A model generated the notes under the pieces. The model saw nothing but the letters and a program-made list of their open reading frames with translations. It had not been told where the DNA came from and did not search any database. The position numbers were made by a program, and so were the translations under genes. From Minisyncoccota bacterium (GTDB taxonomy: Bacteria > Patescibacteriota > Minisyncoccia > Phycocordibacterales > JAGLOS01), in NCBI GenBank assembly GCA_023137615.1, contig JAGLOS010000006.1, forward strand, positions 1 through 34,558: a stretch of 34,558 nucleotides of DNA, read 5' to 3'. Position 1 is the first letter of the stretch, and every line of letters begins with the position of its first letter. This document shows positions 28,078 to 34,558 of this stretch, piece after piece.

Positions 28078-28578
28078 TTATTTATTCTCTTTCTGTTCTA
28101 CTTTTTTTGAAGCTTCTTTCTCTTCAATGGGAGTTTCTTCTTTTTTCTCTTCAACCTTTTTTTCTACTTTTGCCTCAACGGGTTTTTCTTCTGACGTTTC
28201 TGAAGTTTTTTCTTCTTCATCTTCTTCAGCGGGCTTTTCTGCCGCAACATCCGGTGTTTTTTCTGTTTTTTGAGCCACATCTTCCTCCCCGCTCTCTTTT
28301 ACGATCGGGCTTTTCTTTGGAAGTACGTTCACTTTGTCTCCTTTGATGATCTTGTTTGAGACAAAAAGATTATTTACGGTATCACTTGTTTGTGCCCCCA
28401 CAGATATCCAGTATTCAACTCGATCTTTTTTAACATTAAAAACATCTTGTTTTGGATCATACGAACCAAGTAACTCAACAACATCACCCGCCTTTGGCCC
28501 TCGTGTTGATTCGGTAACCACAATACGAAAAGATGCGTCATTTTTTCTTCCGACTCGTTGTAATCTGATTTTTAACAT
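28078..28578 (-). CDS. rpsP: 30S ribosomal protein bS16 with charged C-terminal extension
   Basis: MLKIRLQRVGRKNDASFRIVVTESTRGPKAGDVVELLGSYDP...YWISVGAQTSDTVNNLF then about 80-aa E/K-rich tail; start MLKIRL at 28578. Confidence 0.95.
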   Translation of the reverse strand: MLKIRLQRVGRKNDASFRIVVTESTRGPKAGDVVELLGSYDPKQDVFNVKKDRVEYWISVGAQTSDTVNNLFVSNKIIKGDKVNVLPKKSPIVKESGEEDVAQKTEKTPDVAAEKPAEEDEEEKTSETSEEKPVEAKVEKKVEEKKEETPIEEKEASKKVEQKENK

Positions 28579-28712
28579 GACGAGTATTTTAACAGAAGAT
28601 TCTGTTAAGGTCAAGCAAGAAAATTAGTTTTTAGTTGGTAGTTAGTAGTTAATAATTTTTTGAAAAAACGTTTTCTAGACACTAACGATCAATAATATGC
28701 TATCCTTATATT

Positions 28713-28970
28713 ATGAAAGATGCTGGGATCACTATCCTGCAAGAGACACCCTCTTACACATTTGTAATAAGCCCCACTGTTTTGTGGGTAATTTTATCGG
28801 TCTTTTTTATCCTTTTTTTAACAATAAGCGTCATTATCATTTATCATTGGACCACTTATAGCTACGCCCCGAAAACAGTCGGTCGTGTAGTAAAGATCTA
28901 TGGTTTTGGTGCCGCACTATTGATCCTCTCTATAGTAACAAGCGCTATTTTATATACCACCTCAACATGA
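28713..28970 (+). CDS. Small membrane protein, hypothetical
   Basis: 85 aa with two hydrophobic segments; stop overlaps the start of the following PH-domain gene. Confidence 0.6.
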   Translation: MKDAGITILQETPSYTFVISPTVLWVILSVFFILFLTISVIIIYHWTTYSYAPKTVGRVVKIYGFGAALLILSIVTSAILYTTST

Positions 28971-29530
28971 TACGCCTTGAAAAAGATGAAAAAATACTCT
29001 TTATTATACGCAAACATTGGTTCGTATTCTTTGTCGATATTATCTCTGTCGCATTACTTCTTCTCATTCCCGTTACAATGATAGCCAGCTTGCACTACCT
29101 AAAACAGTTTATAGATATTTCAGGAAACGATGTTGCCCTTGTGGCAACCGCGTCCTCTGTCGTGCTTCTTTTTATTTGGACTTCGATCTTTATTATATGG
29201 ACGGATTATTATTTGGATATTCTTATACTTACTAACAAACACATTATTGACGTAGAACAAAAAGGGCTCTTCTCTCGAGAACTCTCAATGTTTCGTCTTG
29301 ATAAAATACAAGATATCACATCAGAGGTTAATGGACTTATACCAACCCTCTTAAAATTCGGTACGATTCACATTCAAACAGCCGGGGATGACAGAGAATT
29401 TTTGGTTCGGGGAATGCCAAAACCGTTTGAAGTACGTCACCGAATCTCAAAACAACAAAGCATTGCCTTAAAAGAATCTCGTGTTGTTGACATCTCTGAT
29501 GACTCACTCAAAAAAATAGCGAGATCATAA
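28967..29530 (+). CDS. Bacterial PH (bPH2/DUF304)-like membrane protein
   Basis: Two TM segments then DYYLDILILTNKHIIDVEQKGLFSRELSMFRLDKIQDITSEVNGLIPTLLKFGTIHIQTAG. Confidence 0.8.
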   Translation: MIRLEKDEKILFIIRKHWFVFFVDIISVALLLLIPVTMIASLHYLKQFIDISGNDVALVATASSVVLLFIWTSIFIIWTDYYLDILILTNKHIIDVEQKGLFSRELSMFRLDKIQDITSEVNGLIPTLLKFGTIHIQTAGDDREFLVRGMPKPFEVRHRISKQQSIALKESRVVDISDDSLKKIARS

Positions 29531-29551
29531 TTAGGTTTTAGGTTTTAGGTT
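29531..29551 (+). repeat. (TTAGGTT)x3 heptamer repeat
   Basis: ttaggtt ttaggtt ttaggtt directly after TAA stop. Confidence 0.85.
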
Positions 29552-29578
29552 AAGAAAATGCGCTATGCGCATTTTCTT
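29552..29578. terminator. Bidirectional intrinsic terminator
   Basis: AAGAAAATGCGC-tat-GCGCATTTTCTT. Confidence 0.85.
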
Positions 29579-29617
29579 CTACAAACTACCGGCTAAAAGA
29601 TAAAAGATAAATACATC

Positions 29618-30136
29618 CTAATCAACTGTTTCATCTTCAACACCCACATCAACATCACTATCTGCAACTTCTTCATCGTCTAGATCACTACTGCTTTCAT
29701 TTTCCATCGCTTCACTACTTGTTCCTTTGGGCTCTATCGTATAGAATGGGAGTTTTTCCCCGTTGAGCGTCATTTGGACTGTTGCGGCAATATCCGCTTT
29801 GAATGTCACATAAAATTCTTCAGAAATGGTCACTTGTGCGCACTCTTGAGCATCGCTCTTTGTGGTAAATACAATAGTAACCTGTTCCGGAAATGATTCC
29901 GCGATCATTACCTCATGTTTTAAACCATGACATGGAGTTGGAAGACTTATTTCTCCGATATAACTGTGTTTTCCAACGCTGAAAGTATGCGCAACGGCAA
30001 TCTCTTTAACAACCGCCGGTTCATTGTTGTCAATAACACTTACATCATGCAAAGATGATTCCTCTCCGCTAACAAAAAAGTAAAGGAAACCAAGAAGAAC
30101 AATACCGATGATCAAACTAATTCCTTTGTTGTTCAT
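29618..30136 (-). CDS. Membrane-anchored hypothetical protein with acidic C-terminus
   Basis: Single N-terminal TM, C-terminal SSSDLDDEEVADSDVDVGVEDETVD. Confidence 0.65.
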   Translation of the reverse strand: MNNKGISLIIGIVLLGFLYFFVSGEESSLHDVSVIDNNEPAVVKEIAVAHTFSVGKHSYIGEISLPTPCHGLKHEVMIAESFPEQVTIVFTTKSDAQECAQVTISEEFYVTFKADIAATVQMTLNGEKLPFYTIEPKGTSSEAMENESSSDLDDEEVADSDVDVGVEDETVD

Positions 30137-30179
30137 ATTGCTTAATTTTAAATTAAATTACTAAATCAATAACGTAAGA

Positions 30180-30980
30180 TCATTTAACTTCCAAACTCTC
30201 AAGTATTGTATAAAATACTTGGTCAAACATGCCCGCATCTTTCATATCAGGATACATGTTCTCAACTTCCAGACTCGCTGCAAAAATATTCAAAGAAGAA
30301 ACTTCCGCATACACATTCTTTTGTCCGACCCATGTATTTTCTCGGAAAAACACAGAACCAAGAAAGGTGTTATCACCGATCTTTACATATTGAGTCGTAC
30401 GGTCTGTCGGCGGTACGATACCTCCCTCAAGAAGCTCCGATACACGCATCCAATCAAAGATCGTGGTGTTAAAATCACGAACATACTCACCGATCGTTAT
30501 TTTAGCAAACGCATTTTCGTCTTCCGGTTCACCGGACTCGGTTGTTGTAATGACCAAAAGAGACTCGAGTCTTCCAGCTTTCTCTTGGACATACCACCCG
30601 TCTGTAGGATATGACACTGCAAGCCCTGTCTTCTCAAAAGAAAATTCCTTCCAGTTTTCTTTAGGCAGAAGTAGCGAAATATCAACGATCGGTATATCGT
30701 CAATGATCCCAAATTCGTCACTCTTGACCATATTACCCAAAAGATCTTTTTTGATCATTGCGCTTTCGCTTGCCTCACGTTTGGCATAATACTCGTTTAT
30801 CAGAGATTGAGTTTTTGTTGCAGGAGAATCCTCCTCTGTGATCTCTTTTCCCTCATTATGTGATACACTCTCTTTCTCAGAGAGTTCATCTGTCTTAGAC
30901 ACGACAAAATATCCGCAGACCAATAACGTGGCAAGTCCGAGTATAAATAAAATAACAATGCGATTTTTATTGTAATTCAT
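30180..30980 (-). CDS. Membrane-anchored hypothetical protein
   Basis: Single N-terminal TM (IVILFILGLATLLVCGYFVV); extracytoplasmic domain FSFEKTGLAVSYPTDGWYVQEKAG... Confidence 0.7.
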   Translation of the reverse strand: MNYNKNRIVILFILGLATLLVCGYFVVSKTDELSEKESVSHNEGKEITEEDSPATKTQSLINEYYAKREASESAMIKKDLLGNMVKSDEFGIIDDIPIVDISLLLPKENWKEFSFEKTGLAVSYPTDGWYVQEKAGRLESLLVITTTESGEPEDENAFAKITIGEYVRDFNTTIFDWMRVSELLEGGIVPPTDRTTQYVKIGDNTFLGSVFFRENTWVGQKNVYAEVSSLNIFAASLEVENMYPDMKDAGMFDQVFYTILESLEVK

Positions 30981-31043
30981 AGAATTTCCATTATACTCTA
31001 AAAATACCTATAACCAAAATAGAAAGAAATTTCAAGCAAAATT

Positions 31044-33104
31044 ATGAAAAAAACAAAACGATTAAAAAAACGCACCCAGAAGTCTTTTTTGGGTAACGAG
31101 CAAGAGAAGAAAAAAGAAAAAGAGGACGGAAGTCGTGCTTTATACAAAAAAAGAGAAGGGGTGGAACAACACACACACAGTATTGAAGGAATATTGCGTC
31201 TCTCTGCAAGTGGTTATGGACGAATCATACTTGACGACAAGACCGACATAAAAATTGAGAAAGGTTTTCTCAATACCGGATTGAATAATGATATAGTACA
31301 AGCAACGGTTGGATCTTTTTGGCACGGAAAACAGAAAATGGCGCATGTCGAAAAAATAATAAAACGAGCAAAGACCGATCATGTGGGAACATTAAAAGAA
31401 AAAGGTGGCTATTATTATCTCAAACCACAAGACCCACGTGTCTATATGGACATTATTATTCCAAAAGAGGATTCACACAAAGAAGCGCTTGGGAAAAAAG
31501 TTCTTGTTACAATAGAAAATTGGAGTGATCCGAAAGAACCTCCAGAAGGAAAAATATTGCGAGTTATCGGCAAACCAAACACGCACGAGACGGAAATGCT
31601 TTCAATTCTACTCGATAAAGGTATTGAGATCGATTTCGATACAAAGGTTGAGAACGAGGCAAAACAACTTAAAAAAAATGGATCAACTCTATTGGAAAAA
31701 GCTCTTAAAGAACGAACTGATTATAGAGATGTCTCAACATTTACCATAGACCCCGATGATGCCAAAGATTTTGATGATGCAATATCATATCAAACCCTCC
31801 CGAACGGTGATCTTGAAATAGGAGTACATATAGCAGATGTAAGTCATTATGTACAACCAGGAACCGCTTTGGACAAAGAGGCGGTAAAACGTGGCACTTC
31901 CACATATCTGGTCGACAGAACCGTACCGATGCTTCCGGAAATACTATCGAATGACCTGTGCAGCCTGAATCCAAAAGAAGACAAACTTGTGTTTTCAACA
32001 CTTTTTACATTTAGCAAAGAATCAATAAAAAAAGGAGTTCCTTTTCTACTTAAAAAACACTCCGTAGAAAAATTAGTCATCAATTCCAACAAACGCTTCA
32101 CATATGAAGAAGCTCAAAAAGCGATTGACACCGGTGAGGGTGAATATGCGACAGAACTAAGGGCTCTCAATATTCTTTCAAAAAAGATCGCAAAACAAAA
32201 CAAAGAAAAGGGAGCGCTCTCTTTCTCGCAAGGAGAAGTAAAATTTGTTCTCGACAAAAACAAACGCCCCGTGGATGTTTATATCAAAAAGACCGGTGAG
32301 ACCAATGAAATGATCGAAAGTTTTATGCTTCTTGCGAATAAGACTGTCACGGAATTCATTCAAAAGAAGGTGCCGAAAGAGGATCGTCTGTTTATATACA
32401 GAATACACGACAAGCCGGACAAAGACCGCGTTCTCGAACTCGTTCAGCTTTTACGAAGTCTCGGATACACACTACATATAAAAGATAATACTTTTTCATC
32501 TAAAGAGCTCAATCAGATCCTACGCTCAACAGAAGGCACTTCGGAAGCGAATATTGTACAAATGGCAACAATACGCTCTATGGCAAAAGCGATATATTCT
32601 ATTCAGAATATCGGACATTTCGGACTTGCGTTTGAAAATTACACACATTTTACTTCACCGATACGCAGATATCCGGATATCATCGTGCACAGACTTCTAA
32701 AAACATATCTGGAAGGAAAAAAAGTTCCCCAAACCAAATGGAGCACCTATCAAAGGTTGGCACAGGAACTTTCCAACAAAGAAAAAGATACCATGGACGC
32801 AGAGAGAAGCTCAATAAAATACAAGCAAGTGGAATATCTATCTGAAAGAAAAGATGAAAAATTCAGTGGGACTATCACATCTATCACTGAATGGGGAATC
32901 TACGTTGAAGAAGAAAAAACCAGAACCGAAGGGCTGATCAGAATACGAAATCTGGGGAATGACTTTTTCAGATATGATAAGATCAAAATGGCACTCATAG
33001 GATCAAAAACAAAAAAAAGTTTCCGATTGGGAGATACGATCAAGATCAAAATAAAAAAGATCGACATCAACAACAAAACTCTCGAGTACGAATTAGCGGG
33101 CTAG
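31044..33104 (+). CDS. rnr: Ribonuclease R (RNase II/VacB family)
   Basis: FTIDPDDAKDFDDAISYQTLPNGDLEIGVHIADVSHYVQPGTALDKEA..RGTSTYLVDRTVPMLPEILSNDLCSLNP; HFGLAFENYTHFTSPIRRYPDIIVHRLL; C-terminal S1 domain. Confidence 0.96.
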   Translation: MKKTKRLKKRTQKSFLGNEQEKKKEKEDGSRALYKKREGVEQHTHSIEGILRLSASGYGRIILDDKTDIKIEKGFLNTGLNNDIVQATVGSFWHGKQKMAHVEKIIKRAKTDHVGTLKEKGGYYYLKPQDPRVYMDIIIPKEDSHKEALGKKVLVTIENWSDPKEPPEGKILRVIGKPNTHETEMLSILLDKGIEIDFDTKVENEAKQLKKNGSTLLEKALKERTDYRDVSTFTIDPDDAKDFDDAISYQTLPNGDLEIGVHIADVSHYVQPGTALDKEAVKRGTSTYLVDRTVPMLPEILSNDLCSLNPKEDKLVFSTLFTFSKESIKKGVPFLLKKHSVEKLVINSNKRFTYEEAQKAIDTGEGEYATELRALNILSKKIAKQNKEKGALSFSQGEVKFVLDKNKRPVDVYIKKTGETNEMIESFMLLANKTVTEFIQKKVPKEDRLFIYRIHDKPDKDRVLELVQLLRSLGYTLHIKDNTFSSKELNQILRSTEGTSEANIVQMATIRSMAKAIYSIQNIGHFGLAFENYTHFTSPIRRYPDIIVHRLLKTYLEGKKVPQTKWSTYQRLAQELSNKEKDTMDAERSSIKYKQVEYLSERKDEKFSGTITSITEWGIYVEEEKTRTEGLIRIRNLGNDFFRYDKIKMALIGSKTKKSFRLGDTIKIKIKKIDINNKTLEYELAG

Positions 33105-33114
33105 GTTACAGCTC

Positions 33115-33160
33115 ATAGGTTTTAGGTTTCAGGGAAAACGAGCGTACGCGCGTTTTTTCC
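33115..33160 (+). terminator. Heptamer repeat (TAGGTTT)x2 plus imperfect palindromic terminator
   Basis: ataggttttaggtttcagGGAAAACGaGCGTACGCgCGTTTTTTCC after the rnr stop. Confidence 0.65.
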
Positions 33161-33204
33161 ATGATTTTGAGTTGATGGTTTCTGTCGTTGAGGATAACTC
33201 TACT

Positions 33205-33232
33205 TTGCACAACACCCTACTCGTATTACAAT
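33205..33232 (+). promoter_or_regulatory. Sigma70-type promoter
   Basis: TTGCAC-16 nt-TACAAT. Confidence 0.4.
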
Positions 33233-33248
33233 ATGAACAGGTTACCAA

Positions 33249-33285
33249 CTTAGCGTTGTCCCCACTTTTTGGGGATAACACTAAG
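33249..33285 (+). promoter_or_regulatory. Long stem-loop in leader of the HTH gene
   Basis: CTTAGcGTTGTCCCC-acttttt-GGGGATAACaCTAAG (15-bp stem with one mismatch and one G-U). Confidence 0.55.
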
Positions 33286-33339
33286 AAGAAAGCAAAAAGT
33301 CCTCGTTCTTTATAACTAATCATCTTTTGTCCAAAAACT

Positions 33340-33660
33340 ATGCACAAAAGTACAAAAATAACTCCGGTAATACGCAAAGAGGTCTTCGCACGATGGAAAA
33401 AAGAAAAGATATCCCAACGGCAACTTGCCAAAGAATATCATGTCGATAAACGTGTAATCGGACGGATCATTGAGAGAGGCAAAAAGGGAGATTTTGATGT
33501 TCATCAAAGCATCAACAAACGCTTCTTAAAAAAAGCTCGTCCAAACACAAAACCATCGAAGAAAAAACTCCCCTCCCGATCTTTATCAAAAAGACCAACC
33601 AGAAAGAAACGAGTTTTAAAAAAAATATCTCCAAAGAAAAAAACCGGAAAGAAAAAGTAG
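33340..33660 (+). CDS. Small HTH-domain protein with Lys/Arg-rich C-terminal tail
   Basis: VFARWKKEKISQRQLAKEYHVDKRVIGRIIERG (helix-turn-helix pattern) followed by KKARPNTKPSKKKLPSRSLSKRPTRKKRVLKKISPKKKTGKKK. Confidence 0.7.
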   Translation: MHKSTKITPVIRKEVFARWKKEKISQRQLAKEYHVDKRVIGRIIERGKKGDFDVHQSINKRFLKKARPNTKPSKKKLPSRSLSKRPTRKKRVLKKISPKKKTGKKK

Positions 33661-33772
33661 TTTTATCAATCGCTTACTTTTTAAGCAAAAATATTATTAA
33701 TAGTTCAATACGTTTACTATAACAACGAGCAACGTTTTTACATTTTTAAGAACACAAAAGAAAATTTCAGTG

Positions 33773-34075
33773 ATGCTTCTCTCAACCACTATAATATAGG
33801 CTGCGAGATTTCCATTACTACTCAATATGGCAAGTGCCGCATCTGTTGTAAACTTCAGTGACACTTTGTCTGACTCAGACAAAGGGATTATTTCAAATCA
33901 CACCATTAGATATACAATGTCTGATACAAGATCACTTTCTGCCGGTGGTAATTTTACCATTACCTTTGAAAGTGGCTTCGTGATGCCAGATACTCTTAAT
34001 ACAAATGATATTGATTCTGGTCAGCGGCACACAAAAAACTCTTGAACATCCTTTATAGACTTTCAACTTGCCGAA
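33773..34075 (+). pseudogene. Decayed fragment of a CPR-type secreted surface protein
   Basis: MLLSTTII*AARFPLLLNMASAASVVNFSDTLSDSDKGIISNHTIRYTMSDTRSLSAGGNFTITFESGFVMPDTLNTNDID: in-frame TAG (33797-33799) in the signal peptide, then the conserved-looking LVSGTQKTL appears only in another frame. Confidence 0.5.
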
Positions 34076-34078
34076 GGT

Positions 34079-34558
34079 TTACTTCGCCATCGTTTCAGCT
34101 TCTTCAAATTTGATAGAAAGTAATTTCGAAATAGCATCAGAGTCCATGGTTACACCATAAAGTATTCCGGCACGGCTCATAGTTTCGCGGTTGTGCGTAA
34201 TGACAATAAGCTGAGAAAACTTGGAGAGACTTTCCAACATATCACCATATTTGCGTGAGTTTGCCTCGTCCAACGCCGCATCGGTCTCATCAAGTATCAT
34301 AAAAGGAGGCGGGTTCACTTGAGAAACAGCAAACAAAAGGGCAATCGAGGTAAGCGCACGTTCCCCGCCGGAGAGCATTTGCAGTCCACGTATCTTCTTT
34401 CGTGGCAACGACACCGAAATATCAATACCAAGCTCTTCGGGCTCGGACACCTCTTGATCAGACAGTATATCTTCACTATTGATTTTTCTTTTTTTAATAT
34501 CAGAGACAACAAAAAGCTCAGCCGATCCACCATCAAACATCAATGAGAAAAACTTCCG
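34079..34558 (-). CDS. smc: Chromosome segregation protein SMC, C-terminal ATPase half (truncated by window end)
   Basis: RKFFSLMFDGGSAELF...LQMLSGGERALTSIALLFAVSQVNPPPFMILDETDAALDEANSRKYGDMLESLSKFSQLIVITHNRETM; open to base 34558. Confidence 0.93.
   Translation of the reverse strand, partial: RKFFSLMFDGGSAELFVVSDIKKRKINSEDILSDQEVSEPEELGIDISVSLPRKKIRGLQMLSGGERALTSIALLFAVSQVNPPPFMILDETDAALDEANSRKYGDMLESLSKFSQLIVITHNRETMSRAGILYGVTMDSDAISKLLSIKFEEAETMAK

Noticed and set aside
33340-33660. HTH protein as a transposase remnant
   Set aside because: No DDE catalytic domain or terminal inverted repeats found nearby; the ORF ends in an intact basic tail.
1-34558. CRISPR arrays, tRNA, rRNA, prophage genes
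   Set aside because: No regular repeat-spacer pattern, no tRNA cloverleaf recognised in intergenic gaps by eye, and no phage structural genes; a tRNAscan-SE/Infernal run would be needed to exclude degenerate RNAs.

Overview
The window looks like a chromosomal segment of a Candidatus Patescibacteria (CPR, Parcubacteria-like) genome. This is inferred from protein idioms and gene content, not from a database search. TGA is used as a stop, so the code looks standard. Core content: cation:proton antiporter C-terminus (partial); an adaptor/ATPase/permease MacAB-like operon; engB; a SUF Fe-S cluster locus (sufB, sufD, sufS, sufU, sufC, DUF59/sufT-like) interrupted by plus-strand small ORFs; rpoD with a histone-H1-like lysine-rich N-terminus; dnaG; rpoC-rpoB; an rpsP-khpA-trmD block with no rimM seen; rnr (RNase R); and the SMC C-terminus (partial). 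No rRNA, tRNA, CRISPR array or transposase was recognised. The most striking observation is an apparent circular permutation of a DsbA-like thioredoxin (8883-9713): the cis-Pro C-terminal half precedes the CPYC N-terminal half. Also notable: a roughly 340-nt rpoBC leader with attenuator-like alternative hairpins, an attenuator-like leader inside the suf locus, a recurrent intergenic element (TTAGGTT-type heptamers plus a GAAAA-GCGC hairpin), a TIR-flanked terminator element between khpA and trmD, a 32-bp perfect palindrome, and a decayed surface-protein gene.
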